A stretch of DNA of 64,000 bases from CAYGWX01 sp964353855 [NCBI: uncultured bacterium] (GTDB taxonomy: Bacteria > Edwardsbacteria > CAYGWX01), in NCBI GenBank assembly GCA_964353855.1, contig CAYGWX010000001.1, forward strand, positions 125,504-189,503. Direction: 5' to 3'. Numbering within the stretch: the first letter of the stretch is position 1; every line of letters begins with the position of its first letter. The notes beneath the pieces are model-generated. The model was not told the origin of the DNA. It saw only the letters and a program-made list of their open reading frames with translations, and did not search any database. The position numbers were made by a program, and so were the translations under genes. Of this stretch, positions 16,105 through 24,568 are shown one piece after another.

Positions 16105-16124
16105 GGGCCACCTGCGGGTGGCCC
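16105..16124 (+). promoter_or_regulatory. Leader hairpin before the methyltransferase gene
   Basis: Perfect 8-bp stem GGGCCACC-TGCG-GGTGGCCC, 28 bp upstream of the ATG at 16153. A GAGGGAG-like ribosome site lies between. Confidence 0.65.
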
Positions 16125-16152
16125 TGGATAAGCCCAAAGAGGGAGTATCGCC

Positions 16153-17781
16153 ATGACAGAGACATATAAAAACTTGCTCTACTACGGGGACAACCTGGAT
16201 GTGATGCGGCGGCACATCAAGGAAGAGACGGTTGACCTCGTGTATCTGGACCCGCCTTTCAACTCCAATGCGAATTACAACGTCCTATTCGCGGAAAAAG
16301 ATGGGAGCAAAGCCGCAAGCCAGATTCAGGCTTTTACGGACTCCTGGACATGGAACCAGGAAGGCGAATCCACATATGCCGAGATTATGACTGCTGGGGG
16401 GCGCGTAGCCGATTGCCTTCATGCGTTCCGGACCTTCCTGGGCGAATGCGACATGCTGGCCTATCTTGTGATGATGGCCCCGCGCCTTGTGGAATTGCGG
16501 CGGGTCCTTAAGCCAACCGGAAGCATCTACTTGCACTGCGACCCGACGGCAAGCCACTACCTCAAGATGTTGATGGATGCGGTGTTTGGGGCGGTGAACT
16601 TCAGGAATGAGATCACGTGGAAGCGCACGAGCGCCCACAGCGACGTGGGACAAGGTGCCGTCCACTTGGGACGCATCCACGATATTATCCTATGGTTCAC
16701 GCGTTCTGACGCACCAGTTCGCAACCCGGTTCACCTTCCCTACTCGCCAGAATATATCGAAAAGATATTTCGGTACGTAGACGAACACGGTCGGCGTTAC
16801 CAGACCCAGCCGCTCCATGCGAAGCAACCAGGCGGCGACACTCGTTATGAGTGGAAGGGCCAGTATCCGCCGACAGGTCGCTATTGGGCGTTTTCAAGAG
16901 CGAACATGGAGAAACTGGATAGGGAAGGTCGCATTATCTACAGCAAGACCGGGGTACCCCGATACAAAATTTACCTTGATGAATCCGCGGGGAGACCGCT
17001 ACAGGACCTCTGGGATGACATCAGCCCCGTCCACAATTCTCCGAAGGAACGACTTGGATATCCCACTCAGAAGCCCGAGGCGCTCTTAGAGCGCATTCTG
17101 GAACTGGGCAGCAACGAAGGCGATCTGGTGCTTGACCCGTTCTGTGGCTGCGGGACCACGATTGCCGCCGCGCAGAAGTTGGGCCGCTCGTGGATCGGGA
17201 TAGACATCACGCATCTTGCCATTAACTTGATCAAGACCCGGCTCAAGGATTCCTTTGGCGAGTCCGCCGCCTACCAGGTGATAGGCGAACCCGTAAGCGT
17301 GGAGGATGCCGAACGGCTGGCCGAGTCCGAGCCATTTCAATTCCAATGCTGGGCGCTTGGTCTTGTGGGGGCCCGGCCCGGGGGTGAGCAGAAGAAGGGT
17401 GCGGACCAAGGCATTGATGGACGGATCATCTTCCAGGGGGAAAAGACAGGAACTTTTGAAAGCGTGATCCTGTCCGTGAAGGCCGGGCATACCGGAGTTG
17501 CACATGTCCGCGACCTGAAGGGCGTGCTGGAGCGGGAGAAGGCAGTGATCGGGGTCCTTATCTCGATGCAGGAGCCCACTGCACCTATGAGAACAGAAGC
17601 AGTCACGGCGGGATTCTACGAATCCGAAACCTGGGGCCAGAAATATCCAAAAGTACAGCTTCTCACTGTGGCCGAACTGCTGGCCGGGAAGAAGGTTGAA
17701 ATGCCTCCGATCCGCCAAGTGAGCGCCACGTTCAAGAAGGCCCCTAAGGCGACGAAGAAAGGGGAGCAAGGGGTATTATAG
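16153..17781 (+). CDS. Adenine-specific DNA methyltransferase with C-terminal nuclease-like domain
   Basis: 542 aa. The amino-methyltransferase catalytic motif IV is DPPF (33-36) in VYLDPPFNSNANY; the SAM-binding motif I comes later as LDPFCGCGTT (about 327-338). Motif IV before motif I is the beta-class order seen in type III Mod subunits and many type II adenine methyltransferases. The C-terminal region (about 400-520) has GADQGIDGRIIF followed about 20 residues later by ILSVKAG, a D...(S/E)VK layout typical of PD-(D/E)XK/Mrr-like restriction nucleases. It may therefore be a single-chain restriction-modification enzyme or a methyltransferase with a target-recognition domain of that fold. 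It is module A cargo, followed by a small conserved gene. Confidence 0.88.
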   Translation: MTETYKNLLYYGDNLDVMRRHIKEETVDLVYLDPPFNSNANYNVLFAEKDGSKAASQIQAFTDSWTWNQEGESTYAEIMTAGGRVADCLHAFRTFLGECDMLAYLVMMAPRLVELRRVLKPTGSIYLHCDPTASHYLKMLMDAVFGAVNFRNEITWKRTSAHSDVGQGAVHLGRIHDIILWFTRSDAPVRNPVHLPYSPEYIEKIFRYVDEHGRRYQTQPLHAKQPGGDTRYEWKGQYPPTGRYWAFSRANMEKLDREGRIIYSKTGVPRYKIYLDESAGRPLQDLWDDISPVHNSPKERLGYPTQKPEALLERILELGSNEGDLVLDPFCGCGTTIAAAQKLGRSWIGIDITHLAINLIKTRLKDSFGESAAYQVIGEPVSVEDAERLAESEPFQFQCWALGLVGARPGGEQKKGADQGIDGRIIFQGEKTGTFESVILSVKAGHTGVAHVRDLKGVLEREKAVIGVLISMQEPTAPMRTEAVTAGFYESETWGQKYPKVQLLTVAELLAGKKVEMPPIRQVSATFKKAPKATKKGEQGVL

Positions 17782-17802
17782 GTGTGATGATATACCTGTA
17801 GA

Positions 17803-17814
17803 GGCGGAGCCGCC
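17803..17814 (+). promoter_or_regulatory. Short leader hairpin before 17839
   Basis: GGCG-GAGC-CGCC, a 4-bp stem within the GC-rich element GAGGCGGAGCCGCCC, 24 bp before the next start. It is the weakest of the six cargo-leader hairpins. Confidence 0.4.
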
Positions 17815-17838
17815 CACGGGAAAACGAAGGAGCTAAAG

Positions 17839-18138
17839 ATGAAAGAAAAACTTCGAGGGATTGAAGAGCGCGAAGCAAAATGGGGCCAGAAGATGATAGA
17901 GGTTAAAGTGCGTTTCTGGACCAACGGCCTTGCTGTGGTAAAAGGCAATATAAAACCGATGTATGCAAAGGGTTCGGGAGTTGTACGAATTAAGAAAAAC
18001 CGAGCTCACGGCATAACGCCGGGGCGGCCCATCCATTTCAGGTCCTTAATGGACTTACCCGCAAAGATAGAGAAGCTCCTCATCCAAGAGGGTATTTTGA
18101 TCCGTCGTAGCAGGCAGATGCACAAATATATCTCCTAA
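17839..18138 (+). CDS. Small conserved protein linked to adenine methyltransferase
   Basis: 99 aa, basic. The core IEVKVRFWTNGLA..KGNIKP, then GVVRIKKNRAHGI.PG.P..F.SL.DLP..IEKLLI..GI, resembles small proteins I associate with adenine methyltransferase genes in other bacteria. That association is from memory and not verified here. AAGGAG lies upstream of the ATG. The gene starts 57 bp after the methyltransferase stop and is probably cotranscribed. It could be a DNA-binding partner, specificity factor or regulator; no catalytic motif is visible. Confidence 0.7.
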   Translation: MKEKLRGIEEREAKWGQKMIEVKVRFWTNGLAVVKGNIKPMYAKGSGVVRIKKNRAHGITPGRPIHFRSLMDLPAKIEKLLIQEGILIRRSRQMHKYIS

Positions 18139-18156
18139 CAAAACACAAAGGACTTA

Positions 18157-18169
18157 AGGGTGAAACCCT
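18157..18169 (+). promoter_or_regulatory. Leader hairpin before the secreted protein of module A
   Basis: AGGGT-GAA-ACCCT, a 5-bp perfect stem, 21 bp before the start at 18191. AAGAGGAGG (ribosome site) lies between. The preceding bases (AACAAAACACAAAGGA) resemble those before the 215-aa gene (AACAAAGCACAAAGAGA near 14374). Confidence 0.5.
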
Positions 18170-18190
18170 AATGGACAAGAGGAGGTTACC

Positions 18191-19411
18191 GTGAAATTAT
18201 TCGCGTTCTCAAAGCAACTCACGTTCTGTGTCATTTGCGGAGCAAGCATTTCCATATTACCCAGCCTTGTCGCCGCTGGCTGGGTCCCTCTAACCTCGGG
18301 CACAACCGAAGCCCTTTTCTCCGTCTATTTCCCCGTGGATGCTCTAACCGGGTATGCTGCGGGGGAGCGGGGTATCATCCTGAAAACCACGAATGGGGGA
18401 GCAAGTTGGGTCTCCCAGAACTCGCCGACAAACGAAAATATTTTCTCCGTCTCTTTTCCCTCTGATGCCTCCACCGGGTTCGCCGTGGGTGGCTCTGGCA
18501 GAATTGAGAGGACCACGAACGGAGGCACGGACTGGGTCTCGCAAACTTCGGGTACATCCGAAATTCTTCAGTCTGTCCATTTCCCCCTGAATGTCTTAAC
18601 CGGGTATGCCGTGGGGAATAGCGGTACCATCTTGAAGACCACGAATGCGGGAGCGGCATGGGTTACCCTGTCCTCGGGCACATCCACTGCCATTTTAGCT
18701 GTCCATTTCCCTACAGATGTCTTAACCGGCTATGCCGCGGGGGGAGTCGGCACCATCCTGAAGACAACGAATGCGGGAGCGGCCTGGGTCACCCTGACCT
18801 CGGGCATACCTGTTGCGCTGAATTCTATCCATTTTCCCGTGGATGCTCTCACTGGGTATGTCGTTGGCTCTTCTGGCACTATCATGAAGACCATGGATGG
18901 AGGAGGGGTCTGGCTCGGCCAAACATCGGGCACAACCAATTATCTTCGCTCAGTCCATTTCCCCATGAATACCTCAACCGGGTATGCCGTTGGGGATAGC
19001 GGCACCATCCTGAAGACCACGGATGGGGGAGCGAACTGGTATCCCCAGACATCGGGCACAACCAATCATCTTTGGTCGGTCCATTTCCCCGTGGATATCT
19101 CAACTGGGTATGCTGCGGGGTGGTATGGAACCATCCTGAAGACCACAGACGGGGGGATTGGGGTGGAGGAAAACACAGAGGTTAGAGGTCAGAGGTTAGA
19201 GGTCAGAGTAACGGCAAAACCGAACCCTTTCACCACCTTCGCTCAGGTCCCCGGGCACAAGGGGGAGAGGTTCACGATGTACGACATCGCGGGTAGGAAG
19301 GTCGGGACGTATAAGGGAGACCGGGTCGGAGAGGGGCTGGCGCCGGGGGTGTACTTCCTCCGTACCTCAAATAACAATGATAAGCCTCTGCGGATAGTGA
19401 AGGTTAAGTAG
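18191..19411 (+). CDS. Secreted YCF48-type repeat protein with type-A/FlgD-like sorting C-terminus (module A)
   Basis: 406 aa. A signal peptide (about 1-28, cleavage near LVAAG) precedes seven consecutive 42-residue repeats of the form TSGT...VHFP.D..TGYA.G..GTILKTT.GG..W, matching YCF48/HCF136-like beta-propeller blades. The DNA repeats with a 126-bp period. After GVEEN comes a short linker coded by a minisatellite (19178-19208), then a C-terminal domain of about 80 aa (AKPNPF, YDIAGRKVGTYKGDRVGEGL, APGVYFL) typical of FlgD-Ig-like / Por sorting domains. That C-terminus is nearly the same as in 31356-32759, whose repeats are unrelated. Probably surface-displayed. It is the last gene of module A. 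Confidence 0.85.
   Translation: MKLFAFSKQLTFCVICGASISILPSLVAAGWVPLTSGTTEALFSVYFPVDALTGYAAGERGIILKTTNGGASWVSQNSPTNENIFSVSFPSDASTGFAVGGSGRIERTTNGGTDWVSQTSGTSEILQSVHFPLNVLTGYAVGNSGTILKTTNAGAAWVTLSSGTSTAILAVHFPTDVLTGYAAGGVGTILKTTNAGAAWVTLTSGIPVALNSIHFPVDALTGYVVGSSGTIMKTMDGGGVWLGQTSGTTNYLRSVHFPMNTSTGYAVGDSGTILKTTDGGANWYPQTSGTTNHLWSVHFPVDISTGYAAGWYGTILKTTDGGIGVEENTEVRGQRLEVRVTAKPNPFTTFAQVPGHKGERFTMYDIAGRKVGTYKGDRVGEGLAPGVYFLRTSNNNDKPLRIVKVK
19178..19208 (+). repeat. GTTAGAGGTCAGAG minisatellite inside coding sequence
   Basis: Two tandem copies of GAGGTTAGAGGTCA, translated as EVRGQRLEVR, at the junction between the repeats and the sorting domain. A diverged copy occupies the same junction in the module B secreted protein (32514-32539). 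Confidence 0.7.
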
Positions 19412-19490
19412 GAATTAGTGACTGGCGACTAGTTACTTGGAACGGCAAAAGAGCAGGGAATAGGGATCAGGGGTTAGGGACTAGAAAACC

Positions 19491-19517
19491 TGGATTCCGG
19501 GTCAAGCCCGGAATGAC
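19491..19517. repeat. Interspersed palindromic repeat (GGATTCCGGGTCAAGCCCGGAATGAC type)
   Basis: Inverted arms ATTCCGGG/CCCGGAAT around TCAAG. The same sequence, in the opposite orientation, occurs at about 51703-51720 inside a larger composite element. It is a common intergenic repeat type and lies just after the end of module A. Confidence 0.7.
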
Positions 19518-19524
19518 GTCATAA

Positions 19525-19552
19525 AAACGGGCCACCTTTCGGTGGCCCGTTT
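19525..19552 (+). terminator. Rho-independent terminator
   Basis: ACGGGCCACC-TTTC-GGTGGCCCGT, a 10-bp perfect stem preceded by AAAA and followed by TT. It separates module A from the next gene. Confidence 0.8.
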
Positions 19553-19602
19553 GATTCTGCAATCCAAAATCCTCAATCCGCGCTCCGCATTAAAAAGCCC
19601 TC

Positions 19603-19631
19603 TTGACTTCGCTTATCAAATATGCTATGCT
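19603..19631 (+). promoter_or_regulatory. Promoter of the 19694 gene
   Basis: TTGACT (19603-19608), 17-bp spacer, TATGCT (19626-19631). The start codon is about 60 bp downstream with an AAAGGAG ribosome site. Confidence 0.65.
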
Positions 19632-19693
19632 ATATTTTTACGTTCTGTCCGGGCGGGACAGGATTTCAGCTCTTAATGAGAAAGGAGCAAAGG

Positions 19694-22525
19694 ATGAGAA
19701 AGGGTTTAGTGGTTCTGGCCTTGCTTTTGGCCGGCACGGCTTGGGGGGCGGAGGATCTTTCGCTTCCCGGCATTCACCAGGTGACCGGGACGGCCCCGGA
19801 CGGGGCGCTTCAAGTGAAGACGGTCCTGGTCCCGACCCCCGGGGCGGTCCCCAGGGTGCTGTCCTCGCAGCCGGCGCGGCTTGCGGCACCCGCGGCCCGC
19901 TCGGTGCTCGCGCCCCTGGACGTGATGGCTGCAGTCCCCTCGCCCTGGCCGCTCTCCCGCGAGACGCGGGGCGGGGCCGGGATTCTGGCCGCGATCCTCT
20001 GGGTGGACCGCGCCCACCAGTACGCCATCTCCAACAACATGGCCATCTCCGGGACCGGGCAGACCGTGCTCGCCGGCTGGTACCTGAACAACGAGCGAAC
20101 CTCCTGCTACCGCATGTCCGGGGCCGGGACCCCGCTGTGGGTCTACAAGATGCCACGCAACGGGCTGTGGAGCAACAACGTCTGGGTCGGGGCCTCCGGG
20201 ACCGGAGGGGTGCTCTCCGCGGTGACCTCCTCGGACGGGCCGACCTACAAGTGGGACGGCCCCTCCCCGATGCCCAGCTGGATGTACAACAACGGCGACC
20301 CCGGCGCGGTCCTGGCTGTGTCCCGGGACGGCTCAAGGATCGCCGTGGCCTCCACCGGACTGAAGCTCTATGTTCTGAACGCCGCGACCGGGGACACGGT
20401 GCTCACCCGGCCCTACAATTCCACCCGCGGGCTCTACGGGGTGGACCTCTCCTCGGATGGCAGCGTGGTCACGATCTCGACCTACGACTCCGTGGAGGTC
20501 TGGCGGAGCGGCGTGCGCGCCCCCAACGTCCCGAACTACGGCCAGACCCCGGCCAAGATCTCCGGGGACGGCAGCACCATCGTGACCGGCGACTTCTCGG
20601 CCAGCGTGCGGACCTACCGCTGGAACGGGAGCTCCTACGCCTCCCTGTGGACCAGCAACACCGGCCATCCCTGGGTCACGGCCGTGGACATCTCCGCGGA
20701 CGGGAACTGGGTCGTGGCCGGAACTTACCAGTACAGCCCCTCGAACATGGGCAAGGTGTTGTTCTACAACATCGGCTCCTCGACCCCGCGCTGGGAGTAC
20801 AACAACTACCTGGACTACGTGGCCAGCGCAGCCGTGAGCGACACCGGAGCCTTCGCCATTGCCGGAAGCTGGGGGGACATCAACGGCTCGAGCGGGGACG
20901 TCATCTCGATCTTCGGCCGGGCGGATTCCATTCCCATTCTCGCTGTGCCTTCCAGCAGCGAGCCGGGCTCATCCTTCGCCGTGGACATCGCCGGGGACGG
21001 GAGCTATGCCACAGCCGGGGGCAAGGCTGTGCATGCCCGGCAGATGGGGAACGGAGGCTACGTCTACGGCTTCCAGATCCGCACCTCCTCCACCCACGAC
21101 GTGGCCTCGGCCAGCATTGACAGCCCCCCGGAGCTCCTCCAGGTCGGCCAGAGCTTCACTCCCCAGGCGACCTATTCCAACCCCGGAACCTCCACCGAAA
21201 GCTTCCCGGTGGCCCTGGAGATCTTCGACTCCCTGGGCACGCGGATCTACAACGCCTCGGGCAACGTCACGAGTCTGGCTCCCGGGGCAACCCAGCAGGT
21301 TTCCTTCTCGCCCAGCTGGACCGTACCCTCCCAGGGCTGGTTCCGGGTGCGGACCATCGCCCAGCTCTCCACGGACCAGTTCCGGGGAAACGACACCCTC
21401 GCCGCTGTCTCCCGGGCCTGGCACGACGTCGGGGTGCAGGCCATCTCGGCCCCCTTCGCGGAGATCACGATCAACTACGGCATGAACCCGATCGGCAAGG
21501 TGGTGAACCTGGGGACCTACACCGAGGACTTCTCGGTCTACTGCTCCATCCGGGATTCCTTGAATTCTCTGGTCTACGCGGACACGGTCCAGGTCTCCGG
21601 GCTGGCCCCTTACGCGACCACGAACGCGCCCTTCGCCCGGTCCTGGGCTCCGAGCCGGACCGGGACCTACACCGTGCGGGTCTACACCGCCCTGTCCGGG
21701 GACTACCGCCCCCAGAACGACGCCCTCCAATCCTCCTCGGTCTGCACCTACGAGATCATCTACGACGACGGGGGCTATGAATCCTTCTACTGGGTGGGCC
21801 GGCAGGACAACGACAAGTTCTACGTGCGCTACACGCCCACGGTCGCTCCGCCTTTGGACTTCACCCGCGGGCGGATCATGGTCAACATGGCCAACACGCC
21901 CTTCGACTACGTGATGCTCTGCCCGGACGACGGGTCGGGCAAGCCGGACACGGCGAACCCCCTGCAGGTGGTGAACGACGTCCGCGCGCCCTCGGCCCCG
22001 GGCTGGATGACCTTCGACCTGAGCATCCACCGCACGACCTCCGCGGATGTCTGGATGGTGGCCCACTGGCCCCCCGGGTCCCCGGCCATGGGGATCGGCG
22101 CGGACATGGCCCAGCCCAGGGACAACCGCTCCTACTTCTCCTCCAACCAGGACACTTTCTATAGGTGGACTGCGCACGACTGGATGATGCGGCTCCTGCA
22201 GTCCACGGCGGTCGGAGTGGAGGAACTGACTCCTTCCGGGATTCCGCTTCGCTTCGACCTGGCCCAGAACACCCCCAATCCCTGGAGGGCCGGGACGAAG
22301 ATATCCTACGCCCTTCCTCACGAAGCGCAGGTATCGCTGCGGGTATACAATCCTACGGGGCAGTTAGTGCGTACCCTGGTGAACGGCAGGGAATCAGCCG
22401 GTTTTAAGCAGGCTGCCTGGGACGGCCGGGACGACTTCGGACGGCGGGTTCCCTCCGGCGTTTACTTCTACCGGCTCCAGGCCGGTTCCTTCCTGGAAGC
22501 CCGGAAGATGGTGTTGGTCAGATAG
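19694..22525 (+). CDS. Large secreted protein: beta-propeller, CARDB-like domains, FlgD-like C-terminus
   Basis: About 943 aa from the ATG with AAAGGAG 7 bp upstream; an upstream ATG at 19622 overlaps the promoter and lacks a ribosome site. Signal peptide 1-18 (LALLLAGTAWGA). Residues about 90-490 hold WD40/PQQ-like repeats (SRDGSRIAVAS, SSDGSVVTIS, SGDGSTIVTG, SADGNWVVAG). Next come two CARDB-like Ig repeats (about 495-700), a further beta domain, and a FlgD-Ig-like C-terminus beginning FDLAQNTPNPWR and ending YFYRLQAGSFLEARKMVLVR. That last domain is the one used as an export signal in FCB bacteria. The function of the propeller is unknown. Single gene between its own promoter and terminator. 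Confidence 0.88.
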   Translation: MRKGLVVLALLLAGTAWGAEDLSLPGIHQVTGTAPDGALQVKTVLVPTPGAVPRVLSSQPARLAAPAARSVLAPLDVMAAVPSPWPLSRETRGGAGILAAILWVDRAHQYAISNNMAISGTGQTVLAGWYLNNERTSCYRMSGAGTPLWVYKMPRNGLWSNNVWVGASGTGGVLSAVTSSDGPTYKWDGPSPMPSWMYNNGDPGAVLAVSRDGSRIAVASTGLKLYVLNAATGDTVLTRPYNSTRGLYGVDLSSDGSVVTISTYDSVEVWRSGVRAPNVPNYGQTPAKISGDGSTIVTGDFSASVRTYRWNGSSYASLWTSNTGHPWVTAVDISADGNWVVAGTYQYSPSNMGKVLFYNIGSSTPRWEYNNYLDYVASAAVSDTGAFAIAGSWGDINGSSGDVISIFGRADSIPILAVPSSSEPGSSFAVDIAGDGSYATAGGKAVHARQMGNGGYVYGFQIRTSSTHDVASASIDSPPELLQVGQSFTPQATYSNPGTSTESFPVALEIFDSLGTRIYNASGNVTSLAPGATQQVSFSPSWTVPSQGWFRVRTIAQLSTDQFRGNDTLAAVSRAWHDVGVQAISAPFAEITINYGMNPIGKVVNLGTYTEDFSVYCSIRDSLNSLVYADTVQVSGLAPYATTNAPFARSWAPSRTGTYTVRVYTALSGDYRPQNDALQSSSVCTYEIIYDDGGYESFYWVGRQDNDKFYVRYTPTVAPPLDFTRGRIMVNMANTPFDYVMLCPDDGSGKPDTANPLQVVNDVRAPSAPGWMTFDLSIHRTTSADVWMVAHWPPGSPAMGIGADMAQPRDNRSYFSSNQDTFYRWTAHDWMMRLLQSTAVGVEELTPSGIPLRFDLAQNTPNPWRAGTKISYALPHEAQVSLRVYNPTGQLVRTLVNGRESAGFKQAAWDGRDDFGRRVPSGVYFYRLQAGSFLEARKMVLVR

Positions 22526-22546
22526 CTTCCCGTCAACTTTTAGAGA

Positions 22547-22580
22547 GAGGAGGCCCCCGCTGGATGGCGAGGGCCTCCTC
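22547..22580 (+). terminator. Stem-loop terminator
   Basis: 10-bp perfect stem GAGGAGGCCC/GGGCCTCCTC around a 14-nt loop, 21 bp after the stop of the secreted protein. The T tract is poor (TAAACC), so termination may be partial. Confidence 0.6.
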
Positions 22581-22607
22581 TAAACCCAGGAACCCGCCTC
22601 CCTTTTT

Positions 22608-22976
22608 ATGGAGATCGTAAACCGCAACCGCGTCCAGGCTATCGTCACCAAGGACACCTCGGAGATCCGGGAGATCCTCGCCCCCCGCAACTCCGCAATC
22701 CAGCGCCAGAGTCTGGCCGAGGCCATTCTTCACACCGGCCAGGCCACTCAGGAGCATTACCATGCGACCTCTGAGGAGATCTACTATGTTCTCCGGGGGA
22801 CCGGCCGGATGCGCATCGAAGGGGAGACGAGGGACGTGGAGACCGGGGATGGCATCGCCATCCCTCCGGGCAAGGGCCACAAGCTCTGGAACACGGGGAG
22901 CGGAGACCTGGTCTTCCTCTGCCTCTGCGTCCCGCCCTACGAGCACGACGACACCGTGCTCACCGAAGGCTCGTGA
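22608..22976 (+). CDS. Small single-domain cupin
   Basis: 122 aa, one cupin_2 domain. Cupin motif 1 is EHYHATSEEIYYVLRGTG, giving two His and a Glu as metal ligands; motif 2 is GDGIAIPPGKGHKLWN with the final His. Such proteins act as sugar isomerases, dioxygenases or small-molecule sensors; the sequence does not say which. It is an isolated gene between two terminator/promoter regions. Confidence 0.88.
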   Translation: MEIVNRNRVQAIVTKDTSEIREILAPRNSAIQRQSLAEAILHTGQATQEHYHATSEEIYYVLRGTGRMRIEGETRDVETGDGIAIPPGKGHKLWNTGSGDLVFLCLCVPPYEHDDTVLTEGS

Positions 22977-23052
22977 TTTCTTAGGGGAGAACTTATCGGG
23001 GATATTAACCCGAGACCCGTCTCCCTGAGATGCGAAAAGGCCTCCCCGTCTC

Positions 23053-23081
23053 TTGACAGTGGGGGGGCATTGATGTTAAAA
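23053..23081 (+). promoter_or_regulatory. Promoter of the gcvPB cluster
   Basis: TTGACA (23053-23058), 17-bp spacer containing a G run, TTAAAA (23076-23081). The start codon is about 32 bp downstream after AGGAGATAAGG. Confidence 0.6.
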
Positions 23082-23112
23082 TATCAGTTTCCCGACTGGA
23101 AGGAGATAAGGA

Positions 23113-24567
23113 TTGCCGCAAGCCCTGTCGTTTGAGTTGTCCTCTCCGGGCCGTAGGGGGGTCGCCCTGCCGGACCCCGACGTCCCGCCCAAGCCCGTTT
23201 CCTCCCTGGTCCCGGCGTCCCACCTCCGTCCCGAGGGCCCGGACCTTCCGGAGCTCTCCGAGCCGGACGCGATGCGCCACTTCGTGAACCTCTCCACCCT
23301 GAACCATCACGTGGACAAGGGATTTTATCCCCTGGGGTCCTGCACCATGAAGTACAACCCCAAGGTGAACGAGGATGTGGCCCGGCTGTGCGGGTTCGGA
23401 AACGCCCATCCCCTGCAGACGACCGAGACCGCCCAGGGGACGCTCCGCCTGATGCACGAGCTGGCCCGTGCCCTCTGCGAGATCGGAGGCCTGGACGAGG
23501 TGACTCTGCAGCCCGCGGCCGGAGCGCACGGGGAGATGACCGCGGTGAAGATGGTCCGGGCGTATCACGCCAAGCGGGGCAATCCCCGGAAGAAAATCCT
23601 CATCCCGGACTCCGCGCACGGCACCAACCCGGCCAGCGTGGCCATGACCGGATACCAGGCCGTGACCATACGGTCCAATGCCCAGGGCCTCCTGGACCCG
23701 GGGGAGGTCGCCCAGGCCATGGACGAGGAGGTGGCCTGCCTGATGGTCACCAACCCCAATACCCTGGGCCTGTTCGAAAAGGAGATCACAAACGTCGCGG
23801 GGATCGTGCACGCCAAAGGCGGGCTGATGTACATGGACGGCGCCAACCTGAACGCCCTCCTGGGCATCGCGCGTCCCGGGGACATGGGGTTCGACCTGGT
23901 TCATTTCAACCTGCACAAGACCTTCTCCACGCCCCATGGCGGGGGAGGGCCGGGGTCCGGCCCGGTCGGCGTCCAGAAAGGCCTCATCCCCTTCCTGCCC
24001 GTGCCGAAAGTTAAGGTCAGGGGCCAGGGGGAATACTATCTCGATCACGCGGGCCCGGACTCCATCGGCAAGGTGCACGGGTTCTACGGAAACTTCGCGA
24101 TGATGGTCCGGGCCTACGCCTACATCCGCATCATGGGTGCGGCGGGATTGAATCAGGTCGCCCGCGACGCCATCCTGAACGCCAACTATATCCTGGCGCA
24201 GCTAAAGGACACGTATCTCTTGCCCTACCCCGGGCCCTGCAAGCACGAGGTCGTGCTCTCCGGAGACTGGCAGAAAGACAGGCACGGGGTGAAGACCCTG
24301 GACATCGCCAAGCGTCTCCTGGATTTCGGGTTCCATGCCCCGACGATCTACTTCCCGTTGATCGTGCACGAGGCCCTGATGATCGAGCCCACCGAGACCG
24401 AGAGCCGGGAGACGTTGGACGCCTTCATCGCGGCGATGAAAACCATCGCCCGGGAGGCCGAGAGCGATCCGGACAAGGTGAAGGCCGCGCCGCACAATAC
24501 CCCGGTCTCCCGCCTGGATGAGGCCCGGGCCGCGCGGGACATGAACATCCGCTACCGGAAGGGATAG
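23113..24567 (+). CDS. gcvPB: Glycine dehydrogenase (decarboxylating) subunit 2
   Basis: 484 aa, the usual size of the C-terminal P-protein subunit of the two-subunit type. The PLP lysine is in [18 protein letters not shown] (K269); [10 protein letters not shown] and [10 protein letters not shown] are conserved cofactor-pocket segments. With GcvPA it decarboxylates glycine and passes the methylamine group to lipoyl-GcvH. The start is TTG at 23113, set by AGGAGATAAGG. gcvPA, gcvT and gcvH are not in the window, so gcvPB is detached from its usual operon partners. A lipoate transferase gene is at 41730. Confidence 0.95.
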   Translation: MPQALSFELSSPGRRGVALPDPDVPPKPVSSLVPASHLRPEGPDLPELSEPDAMRHFVNLSTLNHHVDKGFYPLGSCTMKYNPKVNEDVARLCGFGNAHPLQTTETAQGTLRLMHELARALCEIGGLDEVTLQPAAGAHGEMTAVKMVRAYHAKRGNPRKKILIPDSAHGTNPASVAMTGYQAVTIRSNAQGLLDPGEVAQAMDEEVACLMVTNPNTLGLFEKEITNVAGIVHAKGGLMYMDGANLNALLGIARPGDMGFDLVHFNLHKTFSTPHGGGGPGSGPVGVQKGLIPFLPVPKVKVRGQGEYYLDHAGPDSIGKVHGFYGNFAMMVRAYAYIRIMGAAGLNQVARDAILNANYILAQLKDTYLLPYPGPCKHEVVLSGDWQKDRHGVKTLDIAKRLLDFGFHAPTIYFPLIVHEALMIEPTETESRETLDAFIAAMKTIAREAESDPDKVKAAPHNTPVSRLDEARAARDMNIRYRKG

Positions 24568-24568
24568 C

